The notes below the pieces were generated by a model. The model did not search any database. It was given only the letters and a program-made list of their open reading frames with translations, and was not told the DNA's origin. A DNA stretch of 64,000 bases, taken from Parasphingorhabdus litoris DSM 22379 (GTDB lineage: Bacteria; Pseudomonadota; Alphaproteobacteria; Sphingomonadales; Sphingomonadaceae). Numbering within the stretch: position 1 is the stretch's first letter; each line of letters begins with the position of its first letter. The translations under genes were made by a program, and so were the position numbers. The DNA is taken from contig NZ_CP086727.1 of assembly GCF_020906275.1 (NCBI RefSeq), forward strand, positions 3,279,001 to 3,343,000. The letters are read 5' to 3'. Shown one piece after another: positions 28,412 to 36,540 of the stretch.

Positions 28412-29251
28412 TTATTGCTCGTGCGAATATTTCAGTGTAATTGTTGCGCACAGATGATCGCTCTGCTGAACAGCCATCGAGATTGTATTTTGCGAACGGT
28501 CTTCCTGGGTCAGCGCTATGTGGAATGGCAGTCCCAATTCCACATAGCGTTTAAAGATCATTTCACCCCCGATAATCAAGCGTGGCCGCCCATCGAGCAC
28601 GAGGTTCAAAAATTGTCTGGCGACATCGGCCAAATGTGTTGAATTGACATGATCACCCGAACCGCTGAGAAAAGGGTGTTCGGGTGGGAACCCGTTTTCT
28701 TTTGTGATCAAGGCTTGCGCAGAAGGATTGTGGTGATCGATCAACGGCGACAGGAAGCTCTCATTTTGTGATCCAACCCCAACCAGGTTTGCGGGCGCAT
28801 ATTGAAAATCTTCTGCCATAACCGGTGCAGTGATTTGCTGTTTTGCTTTATCTCGCCATGATTCAAAATCCCGATTTTGAAACACAACACCGATACCACT
28901 CATGCGGTAGACCAGCGAGCCATATTTGTCGAAGAACGTCAGTTGAAAGCGTAGATTTTCTCCCTCCTTTATCAAATCCGCAACGCCATGGGTGGGATGA
29001 TTGGCACCAGATTTCCCGCAAGTCCAATCCGATTGAGTTAAGGCAGACCATTTGGTGGGATCCCAAGTTCCGCGTGCAGTGCTGGTCTCCACAGATGCCC
29101 AGTAGTTAACAGTCTGGACGACAATGGGATCAAATGGATGCAAGGCCAGCCACGGCCAGATATCTTGATCTGCCGAGCATTTGAAGGCAACTGTTCCATC
29201 CTCCAAAACTACATGAGAATGCGTGAATTTGTTAGCGGCGGGTTCTTTCAT
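28412..29251 (-). CDS. Conserved-looking protein, perhaps hotdog-like; unknown
   Basis: A 279-residue soluble protein without a signal peptide. The central F-F-D-K-Y-G-S-L-V-Y-R-M-S-G-I-G-V-V-F and the C-terminal H-V-N-S-T-H-L segment give a weak impression of two hotdog-like (thioesterase/dehydratase) halves. No catalytic residues can be assigned. The coding pattern, clean boundaries and lack of a competing frame support a real gene. It stands between convergent and divergent neighbours with no obvious partner. Confidence 0.6.
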   Translation of the reverse strand: MKEPAANKFTHSHVVLEDGTVAFKCSADQDIWPWLALHPFDPIVVQTVNYWASVETSTARGTWDPTKWSALTQSDWTCGKSGANHPTHGVADLIKEGENLRFQLTFFDKYGSLVYRMSGIGVVFQNRDFESWRDKAKQQITAPVMAEDFQYAPANLVGVGSQNESFLSPLIDHHNPSAQALITKENGFPPEHPFLSGSGDHVNSTHLADVARQFLNLVLDGRPRLIIGGEMIFKRYVELGLPFHIALTQEDRSQNTISMAVQQSDHLCATITLKYSHEQ

Positions 29252-29425
29252 TGATCAAATGATCGCAGAACTCGGATGAGCTTACAACCGATTACAAAGC
29301 CCAAGCTTGAAATGAAATGGAACGGCGCCGTTAAGAACCGACTCCGCCGCAAACATCCTTCGACAAACACCTAATTGGCGGTTTATAGACCCGCCAAATA
29401 TTTTTTATTCCGAGGAAAAACAAAG

Positions 29426-30298
29426 ATGGATCTGGTTGGCCCTGCTTCGCATAGCTATTTCTCTCAGCGGCTGAGGCTGCATTATGCTGATTGGGGCAAT
29501 ACCGAAAAACCACCACTGATCCTGCTTCACGGCGGCAAGGATCATTGCCGCAACTGGGACTGGGTTGCCCAGGAACTACGTGATGATTGGCATATCATTG
29601 CCCCAGACGTTCGCGGTCATGGCGACAGCCAGTGGAGCACCGACGGCAACTACACAACGATGGCAATGGTCACTGATCTTGCGCAGCTTATCCACCAGCT
29701 TGATCTGTCCCCGGTGACGATTGTTGCGCACAGCATGGGCGGCAATATCGCCCTGCGCTACACCGGCCTCTATCCCGATACGGTGCGTAAGCTGGTCGCC
29801 ATTGAAGGACTTGGCCCCGGCCCGGAAATGCTGGCCGAGCGCGAGAAGATCGGACAGCTGCAGCGTGTTAGAAATAGCATAGAAGAAAAACGCAAAGCCG
29901 CCGGACGCCAAGTCAAGCGCTATCCGACTTTTGAAGATGCGCTCAAACGGATGCAGGAAGCCAATGGCCACCTGTCCGACGAACAGGCCCGGCATTTGAC
30001 GACCCATGCGGTTATCCGCAACGAGGATGGCAGCTATAGCTGGAAATTCGATCCCTATGTGCAGCATTGGGATTCGATTGATCTCTCACAAGACAATATC
30101 CATGAGCTGTGGCGCAATATCAGTTGCCCCACCCAATTGCATTACGGCGCTGACAGCTGGGCAAGCAATCCGGAAAAGGACGGGCGCATCCAATATTTCG
30201 GTGACAATGTGTCGGTGAAGGAATTTGATGATGCAGGCCATTGGCTGCACCATGACCAGTTCGAACAGTTTGTGGGCGAATTGAGAGGCTTTTTGTGA
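29426..30298 (+). CDS. Alpha/beta hydrolase
   Basis: The 290-residue protein starts at ATG 29426 after CGAGGAAAA; an upstream frame from 29375 lacks a site. Typical features are L-L-H-G-G-K for the oxyanion hole (about residues 34-39), the nucleophile elbow A-H-S-M-G-G near 103-108, and the catalytic His in D-A-G-H-W-L-H near 269-275. There is no signal peptide. It resembles cytoplasmic esterases or haloalkane-dehalogenase-like hydrolases; the substrate is unknown. Confidence 0.88.
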   Translation: MDLVGPASHSYFSQRLRLHYADWGNTEKPPLILLHGGKDHCRNWDWVAQELRDDWHIIAPDVRGHGDSQWSTDGNYTTMAMVTDLAQLIHQLDLSPVTIVAHSMGGNIALRYTGLYPDTVRKLVAIEGLGPGPEMLAEREKIGQLQRVRNSIEEKRKAAGRQVKRYPTFEDALKRMQEANGHLSDEQARHLTTHAVIRNEDGSYSWKFDPYVQHWDSIDLSQDNIHELWRNISCPTQLHYGADSWASNPEKDGRIQYFGDNVSVKEFDDAGHWLHHDQFEQFVGELRGFL

Positions 30299-30470
30299 AA
30301 GTTGTGATGCTCAATAGGGCCTTTCTCAGCTTTCCTACAGCATCTCTCATATGTTATTAGAACCAGATATCGAACACATTGGTCATCACATTGATGTCGG
30401 ACATAAGGGCAAAAATTTGGCAGCGATTCTGTGTCGAACCTGTATAAACTGGCCGAAATCATCAAAACCC

Positions 30471-30520
30471 TATCACATTTGATGTGATAAAGCTCTGGAC
30501 GGATCACATTATAATGTGAT
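30471..30520. promoter_or_regulatory. Tandem operator palindromes overlapping the ribB promoter
   Basis: Two palindromes share the half-site ATCACAT/ATGTGAT. The first, TATCACAT-ttg-ATGTGATA, is at 30471-30489. The second, ATCACATTATAATGTGAT (18 bases, perfect), is at 30503-30520. Their centres are 31.5 bases apart, three helical turns, so two dimers could bind on the same DNA face. A consensus TATAAT lies inside the second palindrome at 30510-30515, so binding would block RNA polymerase. No FMN riboswitch is visible here. The regulator is unknown; the HTH domain on the downstream RibB is a candidate. Confidence 0.7.
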
Positions 30521-30556
30521 AGCAGCGCCACATAGTGAATAGATAAGGCTGCACCG

Positions 30557-31864
30557 ATGAGCAAGATATTGATAGAGCAACTGATTGAATTGATCGATTC
30601 CGGCAAGGAAACGCGCGCTGGCTTGGCCCGCGCGGCCGGCCTTCACGCGAACAGCCTGCGGCGGCTGGGCGAGTCGGACTGGAATCCGACGGCCGAAACA
30701 TTGGGCAAGCTGGAGAAATATCTCGCAAGCGGCGGCAACAGCGTCATGGCTACGGCCGAGGAGATTATCAACGAGGCACGCAACGGGCGTATGTATATCC
30801 TGGTCGATGACGAAGACCGGGAGAATGAGGGCGATCTTATCATTCCGGCGCAAATGGCAACGCCCGATGCGATCAACTTCATGGCCAAATATGGTCGCGG
30901 GCTGATCTGCCTGGCAATGGCAAGGGACCGGGTCGAGGAGCTCGGCCTTGATATGATGAGCCAGAATAACCGGACCGCGCACGAGACGGCCTTCACCATC
31001 TCGATTGAAGCGCGCGATGGTGTGACCACCGGCATTTCAGCGGCTGACCGCGCCCGCACTGTGGCTGTGGCGATTGATGGCACCAAGGACAAAAGTGAAA
31101 TTGTGACGCCGGGCCATGTCTTCCCGCTACAGGCCCGCAATGGCGGTGTGCTGGTGCGCGCTGGCCATACCGAGGCGGCGGTCGATGTGTCGCGGCTCGC
31201 AGGGCTCAACCCGTCCGGAGTAATCTGCGAGATCATGAAGGACGATGGCGAAATGGCGCGGCTAGATGATCTCATCGAATTTGCCCAGCATCACGGCATG
31301 AAAATCGGCACGATCCGCGATCTAATCGCTTACCGGTTGCGCCATGACCATCTTGCGCAGAAGCGGGCTGAAGCGACATTTGAAAGCCGCTGGGGCGGCG
31401 AGTGGAAGGCGATTACTTTCTTCAACACCGCCACCGAATCGGAACAGATTGTCCTGCAAAAAGGCCATGTCGATCCGGAAAGCCCGACCTTGGTTCGCAT
31501 GCACGCCACCGCGATTTTTAGCGACGTGTTTGGCAAGACCGGAGCGCATAGCGGGACACTGGCTGAATCCATGAAGATTATTGGTGAAGCCGGTTCCGGC
31601 ATCATCGTCTTTATCAGCCCGCGGATACCGGATTTCTATTCCCGTCAGGTCGCCAGGCTGAAAGGCGAGAAACCGGCGGATATGGATCAACTGCGCGACT
31701 ATGGCGTTGGGGCGCAGATCCTTACCGAGTTGGGCGTAAGCGATATGGAATTACTGTCCAATACCAGTCATGACCTTGTCGGGCTCGATGCCTATGGGCT
31801 CCGCATTGTTGGGCAGCGGGCAATACCGACGCCGGATGCGACCAAAGAACTGGAGACCGCATAA
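30557..31864 (+). CDS. ribB: DHBP synthase (RibB) with N-terminal HTH and degenerate RibA domain
   Basis: Forms 3,4-dihydroxy-2-butanone 4-phosphate from ribulose 5-phosphate for riboflavin synthesis. The 435 residues read as three parts. Residues 1-60 resemble a Cro/CI-type HTH ([14 protein letters not shown]). Residues 64-270 are RibB, with [10 protein letters not shown] and R-A-G-H-T-E-A. Residues 275-435 resemble GTP cyclohydrolase II, but where active RibA has the zinc cysteines this reads [11 protein letters not shown], so the third part is probably inactive. The ATG at 30557 follows AAGG; an internal ATG at 30746 would give RibB without the HTH. It overlaps ribH by one base. Confidence 0.9.
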   Translation: MSKILIEQLIELIDSGKETRAGLARAAGLHANSLRRLGESDWNPTAETLGKLEKYLASGGNSVMATAEEIINEARNGRMYILVDDEDRENEGDLIIPAQMATPDAINFMAKYGRGLICLAMARDRVEELGLDMMSQNNRTAHETAFTISIEARDGVTTGISAADRARTVAVAIDGTKDKSEIVTPGHVFPLQARNGGVLVRAGHTEAAVDVSRLAGLNPSGVICEIMKDDGEMARLDDLIEFAQHHGMKIGTIRDLIAYRLRHDHLAQKRAEATFESRWGGEWKAITFFNTATESEQIVLQKGHVDPESPTLVRMHATAIFSDVFGKTGAHSGTLAESMKIIGEAGSGIIVFISPRIPDFYSRQVARLKGEKPADMDQLRDYGVGAQILTELGVSDMELLSNTSHDLVGLDAYGLRIVGQRAIPTPDATKELETA

Positions 31865-32283
31865 TGGCCAAATTTCTGATTGTTGAAGCGCGTTTTTATG
31901 ACCATTTGAATGACATGCTATTGGATGGCGCCAAGGCTGCTTTGGAAGCAGCTGGCCATGAGCATGAGATGCTGACCGTCCCCGGTGCGCTGGAAGTACC
32001 CGGCGCCATCTCCCTTGCTATCGATAGCGGAGAATATGACGGCTTTGTCGCGCTGGGTGTCGTGCTGCGCGGGGAAACCTATCACTTTGAAATCGTCTCC
32101 AATGAAAGCGCCCGCGGTATCATGGCTCTGACACTCGACGGGGCAGCGATTGGAAACGGAATCATCACGGTCGAGAATGAAGCACAAGCCCTTGCCCGTG
32201 CGGACAAAGGACAGAAAGACAAGGGTGGGGAAGCAGCCAAAGCGGCCGTTGCCATGTTTGAGCTGGGGCAGCGATTTAGCTAG
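31864..32283 (+). CDS. ribH: 6,7-dimethyl-8-ribityllumazine synthase
   Basis: Condenses the RibB product with the pyrimidine precursor to form lumazine, the riboflavin precursor. The length of 139 residues is slightly short but complete. Motifs seen are V-P-G-A-L-E-V-P near residues 39-46, [11 protein letters not shown] near 61-71 with the catalytic His, and G-I-I-T-V-E-N-E in the third quarter. It is translationally coupled to ribB and convergent with the sodium channel gene, overlapping its end by eight bases. Confidence 0.95.
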   Translation: MAKFLIVEARFYDHLNDMLLDGAKAALEAAGHEHEMLTVPGALEVPGAISLAIDSGEYDGFVALGVVLRGETYHFEIVSNESARGIMALTLDGAAIGNGIITVENEAQALARADKGQKDKGGEAAKAAVAMFELGQRFS

Positions 32284-33055
32284 TCCTTGAATCCCGCAGC
32301 GCTGCTACTTCTTGCCGCAATCCGCGTATCTCATCCAATATGATATCTCGCTGCGCACTTTGTTCTTCGTCCGCTTCCTCATGCATCGCGTTGACGATGA
32401 TCGCGATAAACAGGTTCAGCACAACAAAGGAGGTCACCAGCACAAAGGGCACGAAAAACGCCCAGGCCCATGGATAGACTTCCATGATTGGACGGACGAT
32501 GCCCATCGACCAGCTTTCCAGCGTCATAATCTGGAACAGCGAATAAAGCGATGCGCCGACCGAACCGAACCATTGCGGAAAGGAAGCGCCGAATAATTTT
32601 GTCGCCATCACCGAGGCCACATAGAAAATCAGGCCGAGCAACAGGATGACCGACCCCATCGACGGAATGGCGGAAAGTAGTCCCTGCACCACCTGACGCA
32701 TTTTGGGCATGGCGGAAACCAATCGAAAAGCCCGGACAATGCGAAGCGCGCGCAGAATTGCGAAATTTCCGCCCAATGGCAGCAGCGCAGCGGAAACAAT
32801 GACAAAGTCGAAATTATTCCAGCCGCTGCGGAAAAACTGCAAGCGATAAACCAACAGCTTGAGGAGAATTTCGATCACAAAAATGGTAATGGCGATCTGG
32901 TCCAGCATGACCAGAAACGGGCCAAATGATGCCATCACTTCGGCCGATGTTTCCAGCCCGATAACAATGGCGTTGACGACAATCACCGCCATGATGGCAT
33001 TTTGAAACAGGGATGATTCGATCAAGATTTTGATCTTCTGGATCACTACTCGCAC
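32276..33055 (-). CDS. Bacterial voltage-gated sodium channel (BacNav type)
   Basis: A six-helix ion channel subunit of 259 residues, expected to form a homotetramer in the inner membrane. The voltage sensor is clear: S4 carries regularly spaced Arg ([12 protein letters not shown]) near residues 100-111. The selectivity filter T-L-E-S-W-S-M (about 176-182) is identical to that of NavAb and marks sodium selectivity, and the region around it (W-F-G-S..., [11 protein letters not shown]) is also NavAb-like. The C-terminus (about 228-256) is an acidic helix and coiled coil as in BacNav. The start may be the second GTG (33046), which has AGAGG at better spacing. Confidence 0.93.
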   Translation of the reverse strand: MRVVIQKIKILIESSLFQNAIMAVIVVNAIVIGLETSAEVMASFGPFLVMLDQIAITIFVIEILLKLLVYRLQFFRSGWNNFDFVIVSAALLPLGGNFAILRALRIVRAFRLVSAMPKMRQVVQGLLSAIPSMGSVILLLGLIFYVASVMATKLFGASFPQWFGSVGASLYSLFQIMTLESWSMGIVRPIMEVYPWAWAFFVPFVLVTSFVVLNLFIAIIVNAMHEEADEEQSAQRDIILDEIRGLRQEVAALRDSRTS

Positions 33056-33154
33056 CTCTTTTAACTTTGATTTCTGCCATTTGGCGATTTAGCCTCCAGG
33101 GATCAAGTCACGATTGACCGCTTTGTCGGCCTTGATTAATCGCTGCGCCTCCGC

Positions 33155-33176
33155 TATAGTTTCATTTGTAACTATA
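33155..33176. promoter_or_regulatory. Candidate operator: inverted repeat TATAGTT-N8-AACTATA
   Basis: Seven-base perfect arms at 33155-33161 and 33170-33176 lie 28 bases upstream of the hppD start codon and AT-rich sequence surrounds them. The spacing resembles a dimeric regulator site. An Lrp-type regulator is encoded at the end of the same gene group, making it a natural candidate. No identical second copy was seen by eye. Confidence 0.45.
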
Positions 33177-33203
33177 TTTCTCTTACACGTAAGGAATGCA
33201 TCC

Positions 33204-34313
33204 ATGGCTGATCTTTTTGAAAACCCGGCCGGCCTTGATGGCTTTGAATTTGTAGAATTTTGCGCGCCCGAAAAAGGCGTGCTGGAACCGGTTTTTGAAG
33301 TCATGGGCTTTACCCGCATTGCGCAGCATCGCTCAAAAGACGTGCATTTGTGGCGCCAAGGGCAAATCAACCTGATCATCAATTATGAACCAAAATCGGC
33401 AGCCTGGTATTTCGCACGCGAACATGGCCCATCGGCCTGCGGCATGGCCTTTCGCGTGAGAGATGCGCGCAAGGCTTATGATCATCTGCTGGAAAAAGGT
33501 GCGGAGCCAGTGAGCGTGGAGACGGGACCTATGGAACTGCATATCCCGGCGATCCGCGGTATTGGTGGAGCTATCCTCTATCTGGTTGATCGCTATGCCG
33601 ATGAAGAGCGCGGTGATGCGCTGTCCATCTATGACATCGACTTTGAATATCTGCCGGGCGTAGACCGCAACCCTATCGGTGCCGGCTTCGACATTATCGA
33701 TCATCTCACCCACAATGTTTATGGTGGGCGGATGAAATATTGGGCGGACTATTACGAAACTTTGTTCAACTTCCGCGAGATCCGCTTCTTCGACATCAAA
33801 GGCGAATATACCGGCCTGACGTCCAAGGCATTGACCGCGCCTGATGGGAAAATCCGTATTCCTCTCAACGAAGAGGGTGAAGGCGGCAAAGGCCAGATTG
33901 AGGAATTCCTACGCGAGTTTAACGGCGAAGGTATTCAGCATATTGCCCTCATCTGCGATGACCTGATCGCCTGCTGGGACCGGCTCAAGACACTCGGCGT
34001 TCCGTTCATGACCGCGCCGCCGAACACTTATTACGAGATGCTTGATGAGCGTCTGCCCGGCCATGGCGAGGATGCCAGCGCGCTGCAAAGTCGTGGTATC
34101 CTGCTCGATGGCACCACGGAAGGTGGCCAGCCGCGGCTTCTGCTGCAGATATTTGCCGAACCGCAAATCGGGCCTGTATTCTTTGAATTTATTCAGCGCA
34201 AAGGTGATGACGGGTTTGGCGAAGGGAATTTCAAAGCGCTGTTCGAAAGCATTGAACGCGATCAAGTTGCACGCGGTGTGCTTGACGTCGATGCAAAGGA
34301 ACCTGCAGAATGA
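33204..34313 (+). CDS. hppD: 4-hydroxyphenylpyruvate dioxygenase
   Basis: Fe(II) enzyme that converts 4-hydroxyphenylpyruvate to homogentisate in tyrosine breakdown. The 369-residue protein starts at ATG 33204 after AAGGA; a longer frame from 33114 is untranslated leader. Iron ligands are His in D-H-L-T-H-N (about 173-178), His in I-Q-H-I-A-L (about 250) and Glu in F-F-E-F-I-Q-R-K near residue 330. It ends by overlapping the VOC gene start by four bases. Homogentisate dioxygenase is not encoded in the window. Confidence 0.95.
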   Translation: MADLFENPAGLDGFEFVEFCAPEKGVLEPVFEVMGFTRIAQHRSKDVHLWRQGQINLIINYEPKSAAWYFAREHGPSACGMAFRVRDARKAYDHLLEKGAEPVSVETGPMELHIPAIRGIGGAILYLVDRYADEERGDALSIYDIDFEYLPGVDRNPIGAGFDIIDHLTHNVYGGRMKYWADYYETLFNFREIRFFDIKGEYTGLTSKALTAPDGKIRIPLNEEGEGGKGQIEEFLREFNGEGIQHIALICDDLIACWDRLKTLGVPFMTAPPNTYYEMLDERLPGHGEDASALQSRGILLDGTTEGGQPRLLLQIFAEPQIGPVFFEFIQRKGDDGFGEGNFKALFESIERDQVARGVLDVDAKEPAE

Positions 34314-34861
34314 CTTCTGCGCCCAATCTCTCCGGCATCCACCATGTCGCCTATCGCTGCAAGGATGCGAAGGAAACGGCGGAATTTTACAAACGCGTCA
34401 TGGGCATGGATTTCGACGTCGCCTTTGCCGAGAATGAAGTGCCGTCAACCGGTGAATATGATCCTTACATGCATATTTTTCTCGATGCGGGCGGCGGGAA
34501 TATCCTCGCCTTTTTCGAACTGCCGCAGCAGCCGGAAATGGGCAAGGACCCCAACACGCCTACCTGGGTGCAGCATATTGCATTCAAGGTGAATACACTT
34601 GAGGAACTGCTCGCCGCCAAGGCCAATGCGGAGGCGGAAGGCCTTGAAGTGCTGGGCCCCACCCATCACGGCATTTTCAAATCCATCTATTTCTTCGACC
34701 CCAATGGGCACCGGCTGGAGATTGCCTGTGACATCGGGACCGAGGAAGAGATGAAGGAGCTGCGCCGCGTGGCCCCAGAAATGCTTGAAGAATGGAGCCG
34801 CACCAAAAAGGCTCCGCAACATGCTGCATGGCTGCATGAAAAGGCGCGCGACGAACATTAA
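34310..34861 (+). CDS. VOC-family protein (glyoxalase fold)
   Basis: The 183-residue vicinal-oxygen-chelate fold protein has I-H-H-V-A-Y near residues 10-15, V-Q-H-I-A-F near 88-93 and a Glu in H-R-L-E-I-A-C near 136-141, a plausible metal triad of His, His and Glu. It lies between hppD and the fumarylacetoacetase-like gene, coupled to hppD by a GTGA/ATGA-type overlap, so it likely acts in or near aromatic amino acid catabolism. It is far too small and unrelated to be homogentisate dioxygenase. The reaction is unknown. Confidence 0.85.
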   Translation: MTSAPNLSGIHHVAYRCKDAKETAEFYKRVMGMDFDVAFAENEVPSTGEYDPYMHIFLDAGGGNILAFFELPQQPEMGKDPNTPTWVQHIAFKVNTLEELLAAKANAEAEGLEVLGPTHHGIFKSIYFFDPNGHRLEIACDIGTEEEMKELRRVAPEMLEEWSRTKKAPQHAAWLHEKARDEH

Positions 34862-34926
34862 TCGTGCATGTTGATTGTTGAGCCGTTCCGGCGCACTATC
34901 CGTTTTCAATAAAAGATGGGAACCCT

Positions 34927-35937
34927 ATGAAACTCGCGACGCTGAAAAATGACACACGCGACGGCCGACTGGTCGTTGTTTCGAAAGACCTGACCCGTTG
35001 CTGCGAAGCGAATAATATAGCCCCCACCCTGCAAGCTGCCCTCGACAATTGGGAAAACTGCGCGCCGAAATTGGAAGCCTTGTACCGCGATGTTGAGCAT
35101 CAGGTTGTCCCCTGCGAACGTTTTCATGAAAACGACGCCCATTCGCCTCTGCCCCGTGCCTATCAATGGGCGGATGGCAGCGCTTATATCAACCATGTCG
35201 AGCTCGTCCGCAAAGCGCGCGGTGCCGAAGTACCCGAAAGCTTTTATAGCGATCCGCTGATGTATCAGGGCGGTTCCGATGCGTTTCTTGGTCCCCGTGA
35301 TGATATCCCGCTAGGCGATCCAAAATGGGGCTGCGACATGGAAGGCGAGGTCGCCGTGATCACCGATGACGTCCCTATGGGCATCAGCGCCGATGATGCG
35401 GCCGATCACATCAAGCTGATCATGCTGTGCAACGATGTCTCCCTGCGCGGCCTGATCCCCGGGGAACTTGCCAAAGGCTTTGGTTTCTTCCAGTCCAAAC
35501 CGCCCAGCGCCTTCTCCCCGGTCTGCGTCACACCGGATGAACTGGGTGATGCTTGGAAGGGTTCGGTCATCCACCTGCCGCTGCATGTCGACTATAACCG
35601 CGAACCATTTGGGCGTGCCAATGCCGGCGTGGATGCGACATTCAGCCTGGCAGACCTCGTTGCCCATGCGGCGAAAACACGACCGCTATGTGCCGGTACA
35701 ATTATCGGTTCGGGTACGGTGTCTAATCAGGACGCCGATGGCGGCGCTGGCAAGCCGGTATCCGAAGGCGGGCTCGGCTATAGCTGTATCGCGGAAATCC
35801 GGATGATCGAAACGATTGCTGATGGTGAAGCGAAAACGCCGTTTATGAGCGCTGGCGATACGGTCAAGGTGCAGATGCTGGACGAGGATGGCCATTCGAT
35901 TTTCGGGGCGATCCGTCAGGAAGTGGTTGAGGTTTGA
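34927..35937 (+). CDS. Fumarylacetoacetate hydrolase family protein
   Basis: The 336-residue protein is a likely fumarylacetoacetase, hydrolysing fumarylacetoacetate to fumarate and acetoacetate, the last step of tyrosine breakdown. Family features include the metal-binding acidic cluster W-G-C-D-M-E-G-E-V-A-V near residues 136-146, L-C-N-D-V-S-L-R near 169-176, and G-T-I-I-G-S-G-T-V-S-N near 256-266. Its place after hppD supports the pathway. It is convergent with the Lrp-type gene, the stop codons touching. Confidence 0.9.
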   Translation: MKLATLKNDTRDGRLVVVSKDLTRCCEANNIAPTLQAALDNWENCAPKLEALYRDVEHQVVPCERFHENDAHSPLPRAYQWADGSAYINHVELVRKARGAEVPESFYSDPLMYQGGSDAFLGPRDDIPLGDPKWGCDMEGEVAVITDDVPMGISADDAADHIKLIMLCNDVSLRGLIPGELAKGFGFFQSKPPSAFSPVCVTPDELGDAWKGSVIHLPLHVDYNREPFGRANAGVDATFSLADLVAHAAKTRPLCAGTIIGSGTVSNQDADGGAGKPVSEGGLGYSCIAEIRMIETIADGEAKTPFMSAGDTVKVQMLDEDGHSIFGAIRQEVVEV

Positions 35938-36408
35938 TTATAGCGGCACCGCCGTTTCGTATTTAATCCGCTCCATGGCAAAGCTTGCTGACACATCAGA
36001 CAGCGGCACCGCCTTGATCAGTTTCTTATATACCCGGTCATAATCGGCCATATCGCGCACCAATAGTTTCAGCAAATAATCCACCTCTCCCGCCATACGG
36101 TAAAATTCGACTACCTCGTCAATGGACGATGCGGCTGCAGCGAATTTCTCCAGCCACTTATCGCTATGATCATTTGTGCGAACCGCAACAAAGGCTGTCA
36201 TACCAAGGCCGACCGCCTCCGGCTTCACAATCGCCACACGCCGCGCAATAATCCCGTCCGCCTCCAGCCGCTTGACCCGCCGCCAACAAGCATTGGTGGA
36301 CAGGCTAAGCTGCGCTGCCAGATTTTCCAGCGACAGACTAGCATCCTGCTGCAGAGCTTTCAGGATATTTCGGTCATTTTCATCAATATTTTTGATTTCT
36401 TCGTTCAT
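35938..36408 (-). CDS. Lrp/AsnC-family transcriptional regulator
   Basis: The 156-residue protein has an N-terminal winged HTH (about residues 8-58, D-E-N-D-R-N-I-L-K-A-L-Q-Q-D-A and S-T-N-A-C-W-R-R-V-K-R-L) and a C-terminal RAM ligand-binding domain with G-E-V-D-Y-L-L-K-L near 107-115. It probably senses an amino acid or keto acid. Placed beside hppD and fah genes, it is a likely regulator of tyrosine catabolism. Its promoter region faces the thiolase-like gene. Confidence 0.92.
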   Translation of the reverse strand: MNEEIKNIDENDRNILKALQQDASLSLENLAAQLSLSTNACWRRVKRLEADGIIARRVAIVKPEAVGLGMTAFVAVRTNDHSDKWLEKFAAAASSIDEVVEFYRMAGEVDYLLKLLVRDMADYDRVYKKLIKAVPLSDVSASFAMERIKYETAVPL

Positions 36409-36540
36409 GTACAGAATAATATCACAATATCGCTTCTATCCAAGGAAATTATGAGAAGGTCTGCTCGGGCGAGACTTGTATCCCTTGCGCGTGATATATA
36501 GCTGTCCGGAAGTTCAACACATGACAGCTATTAAGGCGAC

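Noticed and set aside
30299-30556. FMN riboswitch upstream of ribB
   Set aside because: The conserved RFN core segments are not visible; palindromes and a -10 box explain the region better.
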